Assembly (NCBI GenBank): GCA_902798615.1
Contig: CADBXL010000005.1
Location: forward strand, 1 to 64,000
Direction: 5' to 3'
DNA from: an uncultured Bacteroidales bacterium
GTDB taxonomy: Bacteria > Bacteroidota > Bacteroidia > Bacteroidales > Bacteroidaceae
DNA length: 64,000 nucleotides
The notes below the pieces were generated by a model. The model was not told the DNA's origin, ran no database searches, and was given only the letters and a program-made list of their open reading frames with translations. This document shows positions 52,557-62,390 of the stretch, one piece after another. How positions within the stretch are numbered: the first letter of the stretch is position 1; the number at the start of each line of letters is the position of its first letter. Position numbers and translations under genes: made by a program.

Positions 52557-54299
52557 TTACAAACCAAGGTCCTTCTTGATTTCCTCTACACGAGCATCAG
52601 CCTTAGCAGTTGCAGCAACATAGTCGCCATCGAACTTGCCTGGTACTGGTACCTCGCAGTAGAACTTAATCTTAGGCTCTGTACCTGATGGTCGTACGCT
52701 CACCTTCAGACCGTCCTCTGTGAACCACTGAAGTACGTTGCTTGTTGTTGGCATCTCGAAGTCTGTCACAACACCGTTGTCTGTACGTTTCAATACCTTG
52801 TAGTCCTTGATTGTAACAACCTTGCTTCCAGCGATTGTCTGAGGTGGGTTCTGACGGAAATTCTCCATCATTGCCTTGATTTCATCGGCACCAGACTTAC
52901 CTGGCTTAACAACGTTGATTGTTGTTTCCTTCTGGAAGCCATACTCCTTATAAATATCGAGAAGAAGGTCGAACAATGTCTTACCCTGATCCTTTGCCCA
53001 TGCAGCAATCTCACAGATAAGACAAATTGATGCAGGAGCGTCCTTATCACGAACCTTATCGTATGGGAGATAACCGAATGACTCCTCACCGCCACCGATA
53101 TACTGACGCTTGCCCTCGTTTACACGGATGCGATATGCAATCCACTTGAAACCTGTGTATTCATCGAAACATTCCACACCGTTTGCCTTTGCTATCTTTG
53201 CAATAAGCTCTGATGTCACGATTGTCTTAACCATGAAATCTGTTGGCTTGAGCTGTCCGAGAGCTTTCTTGTTCTTGATAGTGTACCAATAGAACATGCA
53301 AGCTGTCTGGTTTCCGTTGAGAATCTGCCACTCGCCCTTTCCATTACGGCATACAATAGCAAGACGGTCAGCATCTGGGTCGGTAGCAACCACGAGATCA
53401 GCATTTAGCTTTGTTCCGAGCTTGATACCGAGTGTCATAGCCTCTGGGTTCTCTGGGTTTGGAGAAACAACAGTTGGGAAGTTGCCGTCAACAACCATCT
53501 GCTCTGGCACTACGTTGATGTTCTGGAAGCCCCAAGAGCGGAGACACAATGGAACGAGCACACGACCTGTGCCGTGCATAGCAGAATAAACGATGTTCAG
53601 ATCCTTATTACGAAGGATTACATCCTGATCAACCATACCTTCCTTTACGGCCTGCATATAGTCGAAGTCCATCTCACCACCGATAATCTGTAGAAGGTCT
53701 GGATTAAGATCCCACTTCACATCTTCAATTTTCACCTTTTTCACCTCTTCTACAATAGCGGTATCGTGAGGCATGAGCACCTGAGCACCATCCTCCCAAT
53801 AAGCCTTATATCCGTTGTACTCCTTAGGGTTGTGTGAAGCTGTTACATTTACACCACACTGTGCGCCAAGCTGACGGATAGCGAATGAAATCTCTGGGGT
53901 AGGGCGAAGACTCTCGAAAAGATAAGCCTTGATGCCATTGGCTGTGAAGATAGCAGCAACGGTCTCAGCATAGTCACGTCCGTTGTTACGGCAGTCATGA
54001 CCAACCACAGCAGCAAGATTCTTGCGTCCTGGGAATTGCTTCAGTACGTAGTTGGCGAAGCCCTGTGTAGCCATAGCCACGATATATTTGTTCATACGGT
54101 TTGTACCAACTCCCATAGTACCACGGAGACCGCCAGTACCAAACTCAAGATTCTGATAGAATGCATCTACGAGTTCTGTTGGGTCTTCATTGTCAAGAAG
54201 AGCCTGTACCTCTGCGCGTGTCTTCTCATCGAAAGAAGGTGATAACCACTCCTGTGCCTTTGCACGGCACTGAGCAACGAGTTCTGTGTTATTTGCCAT
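52557..54299 (-). CDS. Phosphoglucomutase / phosphomannomutase family enzyme
   Basis: A 580-residue alpha-D-phosphohexomutase. The phosphoserine loop is TASHNPKEYNGYK, the Mg2+ loop is DPDADRLAIV, the sugar-specificity loop GGEESFGYL and the phosphate-binding loop RPSGTEPKIKFY. Length and sequence fit the PGM2/PMM2-like long form used for glucose-1-phosphate or ribose/deoxyribose phosphates. It is monocistronic, with the -7 box at 54414-54421. Confidence 0.95.
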   Translation of the reverse strand: MANNTELVAQCRAKAQEWLSPSFDEKTRAEVQALLDNEDPTELVDAFYQNLEFGTGGLRGTMGVGTNRMNKYIVAMATQGFANYVLKQFPGRKNLAAVVGHDCRNNGRDYAETVAAIFTANGIKAYLFESLRPTPEISFAIRQLGAQCGVNVTASHNPKEYNGYKAYWEDGAQVLMPHDTAIVEEVKKVKIEDVKWDLNPDLLQIIGGEMDFDYMQAVKEGMVDQDVILRNKDLNIVYSAMHGTGRVLVPLCLRSWGFQNINVVPEQMVVDGNFPTVVSPNPENPEAMTLGIKLGTKLNADLVVATDPDADRLAIVCRNGKGEWQILNGNQTACMFYWYTIKNKKALGQLKPTDFMVKTIVTSELIAKIAKANGVECFDEYTGFKWIAYRIRVNEGKRQYIGGGEESFGYLPYDKVRDKDAPASICLICEIAAWAKDQGKTLFDLLLDIYKEYGFQKETTINVVKPGKSGADEIKAMMENFRQNPPQTIAGSKVVTIKDYKVLKRTDNGVVTDFEMPTTSNVLQWFTEDGLKVSVRPSGTEPKIKFYCEVPVPGKFDGDYVAATAKADARVEEIKKDLGL

Positions 54300-54339
54300 T
54301 TGTTTGTTTTTAGTATATTAGATGAATTTTTGATTCAAT

Positions 54340-54395
54340 GTCGAAAGTCAAAAGTCATAGGCTCTCAGTCCTTAGTCCCTTTGACCTTCCTGTAA
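54340..54395. repeat. 7-nt periodic leader of the phosphohexomutase gene
   Basis: gtcgaaa, gtcaaaa, gtcatag, gctctca, gtcctta, gtccctt in exact register from 54340. Confidence 0.65.
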
Positions 54396-54413
54396 ATAAT
54401 TATGTTTAGACTA

Positions 54414-54421
54414 CAAAAGTA
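54414..54421 (-). promoter_or_regulatory. -7 box of the phosphohexomutase gene
   Basis: Minus-strand TACTTTTG. No clear -33 element. Confidence 0.6.
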
Positions 54422-54492
54422 GGAAAAAGATTTATAATATGAAAGAAAAGAACACTTTTTTTCAAAAATAACAGCGAAAAATCTCTTTTGTA

Positions 54493-54523
54493 TTGGTAAT
54501 ACTCTTTTTTTTTGCTATATTTG
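54493..54523 (+). promoter_or_regulatory. Promoter of rlmH
   Basis: TTG (54493-54495), 20 nt, TATATTTG (54516-54523). Confidence 0.83.
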
Positions 54524-54615
54524 CATTTCAAAAAGTTTGGAGCTTGGTGTTTAGGTTAAGAGAATTATGCAACATACAAATGCTAATCACTAAACTCTGA
54601 TTACTAACAAGAAAT

Positions 54616-55086
54616 ATGAAGACAGAACTCATACTAATCGGTAAAACAAACGACAAGCATTTTCAGGCAGGAATTGACGACTACACATCGAGAATCGGCC
54701 ATTACATGCCATTCACAATAACCGTTATTCCCGAACTCAAAAATACGAAAGCCCTTTCTGAAGCACAACAGAAGGAACGCGAGGGAGAAATGGTGCTTGC
54801 CAAGTTACAGCCTTCCGACCATGTTGTATTACTTGACGAGCATGGTAAGGAGTTCCGTTCTGTGGAGTTCGCGAGATGGATAGAACAGAAGAATGCTTCT
54901 GTACGCCGTCTTGTCTTCGTTATAGGCGGTCCATACGGGTTCTCCGATGCTATGTATCAGAGAGCAAACGAGAAGATAAGCCTGTCAAAAATGACTTTCT
55001 CACATCAGATGGTACGACTCGTGTTCACAGAACAGATATACAGGGCTTGCACCATTATCAAAGGTGAGCCATATCATCATGAGTAA
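54616..55086 (+). CDS. rlmH: 23S rRNA pseudouridine-1915 N3-methyltransferase
   Basis: SPOUT-class methyltransferase that modifies 23S rRNA helix 69 on assembled ribosomes. The 156-residue length is normal. The knot motif VFVIGGPYGFSDAMYQRANEKISLSKMTFSHQMVR and the C-terminal EQIYRACTIIKGEPYHHE are diagnostic. The GH106-like gene follows 33 bp later, probably by chance. Confidence 0.96.
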   Translation: MKTELILIGKTNDKHFQAGIDDYTSRIGHYMPFTITVIPELKNTKALSEAQQKEREGEMVLAKLQPSDHVVLLDEHGKEFRSVEFARWIEQKNASVRRLVFVIGGPYGFSDAMYQRANEKISLSKMTFSHQMVRLVFTEQIYRACTIIKGEPYHHE

Positions 55087-55119
55087 AACGACACCACTAC
55101 ACCTAAACAATTAAATATA

Positions 55120-57831
55120 ATGTTTTTTTTTATAAACTCTATAAAACATCCTTCCTTTAGAGAAGGCTTGGCCTGCTTTTTCGCTTTTCTTCTTTCCTCC
55201 TCAGCTTTTGCTCAGGTAACGCCTCCAAACACAGATACGACAAAACCTGGTGCAAGATGGTGGTGGCTGGGCTCTGCTATCGACAAGGAGAACATTTCAT
55301 GGAACATGAAGCAGTATGCGGATTGTGGAATAGGCGCACTTGAGATTACGCCTATATACGGTGTGCTCAACAATGAGCAGAACAACATAGAGTTCCTGTC
55401 TCCTAAATGGATGGAAATGCTCCGTTTCGTGCAGTCAGAAGGCAAGAAATACAATATTCAAATCGATATGGCAACAGGAACAGGATGGCCGTTTGGCGGT
55501 CCTTGGGTGCCTATGGAAGAGAGTGCTTCAAAGCTCCTCGTATGCGACACAACCATACATTCTTCGCTCATAAGCCGCTATAAGCCTGAACCTCCCAAAC
55601 CTCTGCCTGTACAGATTGACGACTCCACTTTCGTAGAAATCCCCGACACGCTCGATGACAAGCGCCTTATCGGCATCTATGCCTATCGTAAGTCGGGAAG
55701 CAAGGGCGACTCTTTTACACGCTTGACTATTAATAAAAAAGGCTGTCTTGTTCCACTTGACAAGAAGAAAAAGATAGCAAAGGGCAATTGGCGAATCATC
55801 ACCCTATGGAAGCAGATGGGAGTTATGATGGTAAAACGTGCCGCTCCTGGCGGTACTGGCTTTGTCGTTGACCATTTCAACAAACAGGCCGTACTCAACT
55901 ATCTAAAGCATATCAGCGATGCCTTCGAGAATACAAATACACCATATCCTCATACCTTCTTCAACGACTCGTATGAGGTAAGTGAGGCTGACTATACCCC
56001 AAATATCTTCCCTGAGTTCGAGAAACGAAGAGGGTACAAACTTGAGGACAACATAGAGAAACTTATTGACGGCGATGTAAAGGTCGTGTCCGACTACCGC
56101 GAAACCCTCGGCGAGCTCATTTTCGAGAACTTCACACAAACATGGACAGAATGGGCGCATAATCATGGAGTCATAACCCGGAATCAGGCTCACGGCTCAC
56201 CTGCAAACCTAATCGACTGCTATTCTGCTGTGGATATACCAGAGATTGAAGGATTCGGGCTTACCGACTTCGGTATCAAAGGGTTACGTAAGGACGTTAA
56301 GCACACAAGAAAAAACGATTCTGATTTCTCAATGCTCAAGTATGCTCCTTCGGCTGCACATATCAACGGAAAGAAACTCGCATCAAGCGAAACCTTCACT
56401 TGGCTTACAGAGCATTTCCGTACATCCCTTTCACAGATGAAGCCTGATCTCGATCTTATGTTCTGTGCCGGCGTAAACAATGTTTATATCCACGGTACAT
56501 GCTATTCTCCTAAGGATGATTCATGGCCTGGATGGAAGTTCTATGCGTCTGTTGACATGAGTCCGACAAACAGCATATGGCGTGATGCCCCAGAGCTCAT
56601 GAAGTACATTGAACGCTGCCAGTCATACCTGCAATGGGGAAAGCCAGATAATGACTTCCTTGTTCTCCTCCCAGTAAGGGATATGTGGACGAAAGAGACT
56701 CATGACAATCGTCTCATGCAGTTCTCCATTCATAAAATGGGTGAACTATCACCAGAGTTTGCCGATGCAGTAAACAAAATCGACAAGGCTGGCTACGACT
56801 GCGACTATATCAGCGAGAAATTACTCCTTTCTACCTCTTACAAAGAGGGAAAACTTGTTACCGCTTCGGGACAGCCATACTCAGGACTCATCATCCCAAG
56901 CGACAATACAATCATGACGGAGGATGTAAGGAATCATATCGCCCAACTCAAGGCGCAAGGGGCATGTATATTGACAGGCGTAAAACGTGAGGATATGGAA
57001 AGTTGCTGCAATCCTGAACCTATGCGCAATAGTCTTGGACTCAAGGTTATACGTCGAAGGAATGAGGCTGGATATCATTATTTCATAGCCAATCTCACCC
57101 CGAATGATATTGATAGTGATGTGAATCTTGCAACTGGCTTTTCCGGCCTTTTGTGGGTTGATCCGCTTACCGGTAATAAATATGCTGTGGAAGTGCAGGG
57201 TGGGGGAAAGGTGAGGATAAAACTTCGTTCTGGCGAGTCTATGATACTCCAAACATTCAATGAGCCGCAACCTGATTTGCAGTTTGAGCTTATGCCAAGA
57301 AAGAAGTTCTACCCTTCAAAGGAGAATTGTATCAATATCAACAAGGGATGGAAACTTTCTTTCATAGAGGAAGCCCCAAAGGTAAATGACACATTTGATA
57401 TCGACACGCTTCGCACATGGGAAGGAGTCAACAACAGTTCTGCCAAGATAACTATGGGTACAGGCGTTTATGAGACCTCTTTCGACTTACCAAGTGGCAC
57501 TACTGACTGCAGATGCACCATTGACCTCGGTGACGTGCGTGAATCTGCCCGAGTTTATATAAATGATGTATATGTAGGTTGTGCGTGGTGTGTGCCTTAC
57601 GTTCTCAACTTCGATGGAAAGATACTCAAGCGTATAGGCAACCACATCCGCATAGAGGTAACCAATCTCCCTGCCAATCGTATAGCTGATATGGATAGGA
57701 GAGGGGTGCAATGGCGTAAGTTCGATGACATCAATATCGTAAACATCAACTACAAGCATCGCACATACAACCGTTGGAAGCCTATGCCATCAGGTTTGAA
57801 TAGTAGTGTAAGGATATATCTGGATATTTAA
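55120..57831 (+). CDS. Secreted GH106-like glycoside hydrolase (putative alpha-L-rhamnosidase)
   Basis: A 903-residue exported enzyme with signal peptide (1-31). The N-terminal half has PGARWWWLGSAIDKENI, GIGALEITPIYG, DMATGTGWPFGGPWV, the TFFNDSYEV acidic segment and ITRNQAHGSPANLIDCYSAVDIPE. These are hallmarks of the large Bacteroidota family annotated as glycosyl hydrolase GH106. The C-terminal 200 residues form beta-sandwich domains (TSFDLP..CTIDLGDVRESARVYINDVYVGCAW). The likely role is trimming rhamnose from pectin or glycans. The activity is inferred from the family only. Confidence 0.82.
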   Translation: MFFFINSIKHPSFREGLACFFAFLLSSSAFAQVTPPNTDTTKPGARWWWLGSAIDKENISWNMKQYADCGIGALEITPIYGVLNNEQNNIEFLSPKWMEMLRFVQSEGKKYNIQIDMATGTGWPFGGPWVPMEESASKLLVCDTTIHSSLISRYKPEPPKPLPVQIDDSTFVEIPDTLDDKRLIGIYAYRKSGSKGDSFTRLTINKKGCLVPLDKKKKIAKGNWRIITLWKQMGVMMVKRAAPGGTGFVVDHFNKQAVLNYLKHISDAFENTNTPYPHTFFNDSYEVSEADYTPNIFPEFEKRRGYKLEDNIEKLIDGDVKVVSDYRETLGELIFENFTQTWTEWAHNHGVITRNQAHGSPANLIDCYSAVDIPEIEGFGLTDFGIKGLRKDVKHTRKNDSDFSMLKYAPSAAHINGKKLASSETFTWLTEHFRTSLSQMKPDLDLMFCAGVNNVYIHGTCYSPKDDSWPGWKFYASVDMSPTNSIWRDAPELMKYIERCQSYLQWGKPDNDFLVLLPVRDMWTKETHDNRLMQFSIHKMGELSPEFADAVNKIDKAGYDCDYISEKLLLSTSYKEGKLVTASGQPYSGLIIPSDNTIMTEDVRNHIAQLKAQGACILTGVKREDMESCCNPEPMRNSLGLKVIRRRNEAGYHYFIANLTPNDIDSDVNLATGFSGLLWVDPLTGNKYAVEVQGGGKVRIKLRSGESMILQTFNEPQPDLQFELMPRKKFYPSKENCININKGWKLSFIEEAPKVNDTFDIDTLRTWEGVNNSSAKITMGTGVYETSFDLPSGTTDCRCTIDLGDVRESARVYINDVYVGCAWCVPYVLNFDGKILKRIGNHIRIEVTNLPANRIADMDRRGVQWRKFDDINIVNINYKHRTYNRWKPMPSGLNSSVRIYLDI

Positions 57832-58038
57832 ATAATATTCCTCTTACCACCTTCCTTCCATTCACGAGTCGGAAGGATTTTAGAAATTGAGAATTTAATT
57901 TATTTGCAAGCTCATCATGCTTCGCAAGTCTTAATCTCTTAATTTCACGCAAGTCAATTCTTCCCACAGTCTTCCCTCACGCTGTGGTTTCACCCCACAC
58001 CGTCAGAATTTAACTAAACACCCCTACTCGTCATTGGG

Positions 58039-58078
58039 TCCGTTCCCCATTCGCTTCTAATCCGTTTCAAGTCCGTTC
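58039..58078. repeat. 11-nt periodic array (locus G)
   Basis: CG at 58041, 58052, 58063 and 58074. On the minus strand the units read AACGGACTTGA, AACGGATTAGA, AGCGAATGGGG. It lies between the convergent GH106-like and CDF genes (57832-58125). Confidence 0.83.
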
Positions 58079-58125
58079 GCAGAAATTGGAGAAAAAAAGG
58101 GAAGAGGTTAAGGGATATTAAGGGA

Positions 58126-59037
58126 CTATTTCTGTGTATCCTTAACAGGCTCGATATGCAGCATGATATGAGTGCCAGAGCCGAATTCTTCCCTTAGCGC
58201 ACGCTCGATAGCGGTAGCGTGACGATGGGATTCCTCAAGACTAATATCGCCCGGAAGACGAAGATGCATTTCTATGGCTATTATGCAGCCAATCCTGCGG
58301 GTATGAAGATTATGTATGTCGCTGACGAGCGAATCCTGATAAACGATAGCCTCAATCTTATCCTCCGTTTCCTTTGGAAGACTTTCCTCAAGAAGTTCAC
58401 CAGAAGCCTGACGAAGAAGTCGGAAGGCTGTGATGAAGATAAGGACGCTCACGATGACTGCGGCGATAGGGTCGAGGACAACCCATTTATTACCTAAGAG
58501 TACCGCTCCGCCAATGCCTATGGCCGTTCCTATTGACGAGAACGCATCGCTTCTGTGATGCCAGGCATTTGCTTCAAGAGCCTGTGAATTTACTTCAAGT
58601 GCTACTTTCTTCGTCACGCAGAACACCCACTCCTTCAACAATATACTCACAACGGCTGCAAAGAAAGCAATCATACCAGGAGACTCTGCGACTCCGCCTT
58701 TTATAACGAAGATTATCTTGTCAATTCCGTTCCAGGCAAGCATGACGGCAACTACGACAAGTGCCATACCGATAATGGACGTAGCAATGGTCTCATACTT
58801 TCCGTGACCATAGTCATGATCTTTGTCTGCAGGCTTACTGCTAAGCTTTACAAGTGCGATGACGACTATATCCGTTAGAAAATCACTAAGTGAATGTACA
58901 GCATCGGCAATCATTGCAGCTGAGTTTCCGAGTATTCCTGCCACAAACTTCATCACAAGCAGTATCATGTTCACGATACTACCTGTCAATGTCACTCTGT
59001 ATATTTTATGGTCACGTGAGATCATCTGCAATTTCAA
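58126..59037 (-). CDS. Cation diffusion facilitator transporter
   Basis: A 303-residue divalent-metal/H+ antiporter with six helices. The metal site is visible as MIADAVHSLSDFLTDI (helix 2) and HHRSDAFSSIG (helix 5). The C-terminal cytoplasmic domain contains IHNLHTRRIGCIIAIEMHLRLPGDISLEESHRHATAIERALRE. Zn2+, Fe2+ or Mn2+ export is expected. It is the last gene of a four-gene operon (flavoprotein, AlaX-like, YkvA-like, CDF). Confidence 0.94.
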   Translation of the reverse strand: MKLQMISRDHKIYRVTLTGSIVNMILLVMKFVAGILGNSAAMIADAVHSLSDFLTDIVVIALVKLSSKPADKDHDYGHGKYETIATSIIGMALVVVAVMLAWNGIDKIIFVIKGGVAESPGMIAFFAAVVSILLKEWVFCVTKKVALEVNSQALEANAWHHRSDAFSSIGTAIGIGGAVLLGNKWVVLDPIAAVIVSVLIFITAFRLLRQASGELLEESLPKETEDKIEAIVYQDSLVSDIHNLHTRRIGCIIAIEMHLRLPGDISLEESHRHATAIERALREEFGSGTHIMLHIEPVKDTQK

Positions 59038-59040
59038 TTC

Positions 59041-59328
59041 TTATTTATTCACCATATCGACTATAGTTCCTGCAAGCAGAATCACGACTATGATGACGAG
59101 GATTGCAAGGAGTATGCATATCCATTTGAGCCATTTGAGCAGTCTGTCAACCTTTCCATTGGCATTGACACCGAACTGTTGAAGGCAGTTGAGAGCTGCT
59201 GATGAAGTGACGAGCATGTCATCAAGCCACCCGACAAATGGGATGTCGGGAATGAAATCTGCCGGAATCACATCATATATTATTGATGCTCCAAGCAATA
59301 GTAGCGATGTTATCTGCTTTCGTGTCAT
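59041..59328 (-). CDS. YkvA/DUF1232 family membrane protein
   Basis: A 95-residue protein with the DUF1232 core IYDVIPADFIPDIPFVGWLDDMLV and a C-terminal membrane helix (WICILLAILVIIVVILLAGTIV). The function is unknown. The start overlaps the AlaX-like gene by 4 nt and the CDF gene follows by 3 nt. Confidence 0.9.
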   Translation of the reverse strand: MTRKQITSLLLLGASIIYDVIPADFIPDIPFVGWLDDMLVTSSAALNCLQQFGVNANGKVDRLLKWLKWICILLAILVIIVVILLAGTIVDMVNK

Positions 59329-59789
59329 ACTTTTACTTTATATACGATTCTGAAACTGCATTCATTATAGCTTGTACTCGTTATTTTGAAGGATTCAATC
59401 TCTTTTGTGCTCTTTACATGACTTCCGATACAGGCACAGACATCATAGTCACCTATGCGGACAATACGCAAAGTTTCACTTGCATCTTCAGGCAGTTTGT
59501 CGAGCACAACACCTTCAGGAATGTTATCACGAGTAACAAAATCAAAGGTAACAGGTAAATCCTGTTGTATAAGCTCATTCATCCTACGTTCAATCTCAGC
59601 CACTTGTTCTGGAGTAGGGCAGGAGTTGAGATTATAGTTTATCTTCGATTTCTTACGCTCGATATGAGCATTCTTTGAACGCTCACATCCGAACATCCTT
59701 ATCATTGTCTGATTCAGAAGATGCTCTGCTGTATGCGCAGGTTCATATTCTTGTTTGTTGTGCTCGTTTAAGATAGGTTCTTGTTCCAT
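59325..59789 (-). CDS. AlaX-like tRNA editing domain protein
   Basis: A 154-residue stand-alone relative of the alanyl-tRNA synthetase editing domain. The zinc motif is HTAEHLL (about 19-25), and the second half has the tRNA_SAD pattern RIVRIGDYDVCACIGSHVKSTKEI with Cys and His ligands. Such proteins hydrolyse Ser- or Gly-mischarged tRNA-Ala in trans. It is short for AlaX and lacks the N-terminal beta-barrel, so substrate range is uncertain. Confidence 0.78.
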   Translation of the reverse strand: MEQEPILNEHNKQEYEPAHTAEHLLNQTMIRMFGCERSKNAHIERKKSKINYNLNSCPTPEQVAEIERRMNELIQQDLPVTFDFVTRDNIPEGVVLDKLPEDASETLRIVRIGDYDVCACIGSHVKSTKEIESFKITSTSYNECSFRIVYKVKV

Positions 59790-59801
59790 GTTTTTATTCC
59801 T

Positions 59802-60425
59802 TCATCGAATATAGTGAGTCTCGACAAGTGATTCTTTTATTTTAGGAGAGCCAAATGTCTCTATACCAAGGCGTAGGCTCTTGATCATGAAAGCCATATT
59901 AAGCCCTAACTGTCGCATTGTCTGCATACCTTCCTCGTCCTGAACGACCTCTCCTGGCTCTGTACCGTGGGCAATACTCCAATATTGCGACGGAACAACC
60001 GGCATATTGGTTTTGAGGAAGTATTTGTTGAGCACATCCATTGTGGCTGTTGCACCACCGCGACGTGCTATGGCAACGGAAGCCCCGACTTTCATCATCC
60101 AGTTCTTGTGAAGGGTGGAGTAGAAGAGGCGGTCGAGAAGCGAGAGAAGTGTGCCTGATGCGGATGCGAAATATACAGGAGAACCTATTAGGAGTCCATC
60201 TGCTTCATCCATTTTGGCAGAAATCTCGTTCACGATGTCATGAAAACAACATTCGTTTGTGTCCCAGCATTTATTACATGCAATACAGCCGTGTATCTGA
60301 CGATGCCCCACGTGTATCCATTCCGTCTCAACACCCTGTTGGTTAAGGGTACGCTCAACTTCATGTAATGCTGTGGCTGTATTACCTTCTGCCTTAGGAC
60401 TTCCATTTAGTATTATGACTTTCAT
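59802..60425 (-). CDS. Flavodoxin-like NAD(P)H-dependent FMN oxidoreductase
   Basis: A 207-residue flavoprotein with the FMN phosphate loop LNGSPKAEGNT and the ring-binding SPVYFASASGTLLSLLDR. CIACNKCWDTNECCFHD, rich in Cys, resembles the iron-sulfur flavoprotein (Isf) Cys motif but is likely structural here. It reduces quinones, nitro compounds or ferric iron in related proteins. First gene of the operon with AlaX-like, YkvA-like and CDF. Confidence 0.87.
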   Translation of the reverse strand: MKVIILNGSPKAEGNTATALHEVERTLNQQGVETEWIHVGHRQIHGCIACNKCWDTNECCFHDIVNEISAKMDEADGLLIGSPVYFASASGTLLSLLDRLFYSTLHKNWMMKVGASVAIARRGGATATMDVLNKYFLKTNMPVVPSQYWSIAHGTEPGEVVQDEEGMQTMRQLGLNMAFMIKSLRLGIETFGSPKIKESLVETHYIR

Positions 60426-60495
60426 ATTCTTTGTTAAGGTTTAGAATAATGATTTACATGTGTATCTACGAATGGGGTAGGGGGTATTATTATAA

Positions 60496-60598
60496 TTTAT
60501 TCGCAAACTCATCAAGCTATTCAAGTTCCAAATTCGTGATTGTAGAAAAGTACATTGAACGAGTGAACTTGCGTAGCTTGATGTGCTTTGCGAATAAA
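60496..60598. repeat. Long inverted repeat between aroC and the flavoprotein gene
   Basis: The arms 60496-60528 and 60565-60598 share TTTATTCGCAAA, ATCAAGCTA and CAAGTTC blocks in inverse order, separated by short mismatches, around a 36-nt loop. A degenerate relative occurs at about 57895-57930 (TTATTTGCAAGCTCATCATG). It looks like a mobile hairpin unit. Confidence 0.78.
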
Positions 60599-60604
60599 CA
60601 GTAC

Positions 60605-61681
60605 TTATAATTTTGCTGTTTTGTTTAGCAGATACGCATCGAGGATAACGGATGCAGCCATAGCCTCTACGATAGGTACAGCACGAGGCAACACACATGG
60701 ATCATGACGGCCACGAGCCTTTAGGACTGTGGCATTACCTTCCATATCTACGGTGTCCTGTTCCATAAGGATTGTAGCCACAGGCTTGAAGGCTACTCGG
60801 AAGTAGATGTCCTCACCATTTGACAAGCCACCTTGTATGCCGCCGCTATGATTTGTCTTGGTGCAGATATTGCCGTTTGAATCTGTTGTGAACACATCAT
60901 TCTGTTGAGAACCACGCTGGTTGACACCTGCAAATCCCTCGCCATATTCAAAGCCCTTAACGGCATTGATGCTAAGCATAGCATGACCGAGAACAGCATG
61001 GAGCTTGTCAAATTCGGGCTCACCAAGACCTACGGGGCATCCCTTTATAACACAAGTGATTACGCCTCCGATAGTGTCGCCCTTTTCCTTTACCTCAGAT
61101 ATGAGAGCCTCCATTTCGGCAGCTTTCTCTGTGTCAGGACAACGCACAGCATTTGTCTCTGTGATGCTGAGGTCGTATTTCTTATAGTCACGATCAAGAC
61201 AGATATCTCCAACCTGTGAGGTGTAAGCCTGTACGCTAATGCCTAACTGCTTGAGAGCGAGCTTGGCAAGTGCACCTGCCACACAACGGCCAATAGTGAT
61301 TCGTGCAGATGTACGACCGCCACCACGATGATCACGGATGCCGTATTTCGTTTGATATGTGTAGTCGGCATGAGAAGGACGGAACGTGCATCGCATATTC
61401 TCATAGTCCTGTGAATGCTGATTGGTGTTGCGTACAATGAAACCGATAGGGCAGCCGGTTGACTTTCCTTCGAATACGCCAGAAAGAAGTTCCACCTGAT
61501 CAGCCTCGTTGCGTGACGTGGTTATCTTGCTCTGTCCAGGACGACGGCGAGAGAGCTCAGACTGTATGAAATCGAGGTCGATATCGATACCGGCAGGCAT
61601 TCCGTCAACGACACCGCCAACAGCAGCACCATGACTCTCACCGTATGTCGTAACCGTGTATATTTTTCCGAATGTGTTCAT
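60605..61681 (-). CDS. aroC: Chorismate synthase
   Basis: FMN-dependent last enzyme of the shikimate pathway. From ATG 61681 it is 358 residues: [61 protein letters not shown] (catalytic His region) and [22 protein letters not shown]. Length is normal. An upstream in-frame ATG would extend it by eight residues into the 7-nt repeat and is less likely. Confidence 0.97.
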   Translation of the reverse strand: MNTFGKIYTVTTYGESHGAAVGGVVDGMPAGIDIDLDFIQSELSRRRPGQSKITTSRNEADQVELLSGVFEGKSTGCPIGFIVRNTNQHSQDYENMRCTFRPSHADYTYQTKYGIRDHRGGGRTSARITIGRCVAGALAKLALKQLGISVQAYTSQVGDICLDRDYKKYDLSITETNAVRCPDTEKAAEMEALISEVKEKGDTIGGVITCVIKGCPVGLGEPEFDKLHAVLGHAMLSINAVKGFEYGEGFAGVNQRGSQQNDVFTTDSNGNICTKTNHSGGIQGGLSNGEDIYFRVAFKPVATILMEQDTVDMEGNATVLKARGRHDPCVLPRAVPIVEAMAASVILDAYLLNKTAKL

Positions 61682-61720
61682 CTTTAAACAATTAACAATT
61701 AACAATTAACAATTAAGAGA
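61682..61720. repeat. CAATTAA heptamer repeat upstream of aroC
   Basis: Four CAATTAA units in tandem (61689-61716). The inverse, TTAATTG, occurs nearby at 61738-61744. Confidence 0.7.
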
Positions 61721-61755
61721 GAAGAAACCGTTAACTGTTAATTGTATTTATACAC

Positions 61756-62364
61756 TTATTTGTTGCAGTCGCAATCGCCATTCTCGCAATCGCAGCCACC
61801 GTCACCACCACAGCCTCCGCAACCACCGTTGCATCCGCCTCCGCAGCCACCACAACCGCCACCTCCGGTCATGTGGTTTATCATTGCCTGAATCTCACCA
61901 TTTGTAGCCTCACGAGACTCAACAACGGCACCTACGAAGTTCAATGTCTTGCCGGCAAGAGGATGGTTAAGGTCAATCTTTACTGTGTTATTGTCATTGT
62001 TGATTTCAAGAACATGACCCATGAAGCGGTTTCCGTCCTGATTCTGCAATGGAATGATAGCATCTACATAGATATGCTCATCATCAAACTTTCCGTCGAT
62101 ACAGAAAATATCCTTGGAAAGGTCAAGGACGCGCTCTGAAACGTAATCGCCATAGGCATCATCCTTTGAAAGCGTGAAATCGAATGTGTCACCAACAGCC
62201 AAAGGTGCAATGGCATTCTCAAAGCCAGGGATTGTCATACCAAAGCCACTGAGGAAACGGAATGGATTTCCTGCTGAAGTTTCTTCCTGAAGAGATTTCT
62301 CACCATTTTCAATTACGTAGAGCTTATAATCTACTGCAATACTTTTGTATTCTTTATTTTCCAT
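61756..62364 (-). CDS. slyD: SlyD-like FKBP peptidyl-prolyl isomerase
   Basis: A 202-residue cytosolic prolyl isomerase and metallochaperone. The FKBP core shows the flap NPFRFLSGFGMTIPGFENAIAPLAVGDTFDFTLSKDDAYGDY, interrupted as usual by the insert-in-flap chaperone domain. The C-terminus (GGGGCGGCGGGCNGG..CDCENGDCDCNK) has nine Cys and many Gly in place of the His/Cys tail of E. coli SlyD. It should bind Ni or Zn. Confidence 0.92.
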   Translation of the reverse strand: MENKEYKSIAVDYKLYVIENGEKSLQEETSAGNPFRFLSGFGMTIPGFENAIAPLAVGDTFDFTLSKDDAYGDYVSERVLDLSKDIFCIDGKFDDEHIYVDAIIPLQNQDGNRFMGHVLEINNDNNTVKIDLNHPLAGKTLNFVGAVVESREATNGEIQAMINHMTGGGGCGGCGGGCNGGCGGCGGDGGCDCENGDCDCNK

Positions 62365-62390
62365 TTTTATTTATATTGTATATTTTGGTG

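Noticed and set aside
60529-60564. Invertible promoter in the hairpin loop
   Set aside because: The best match on either strand is TACTTTTC, which lacks the final G, and no recombinase gene is nearby.
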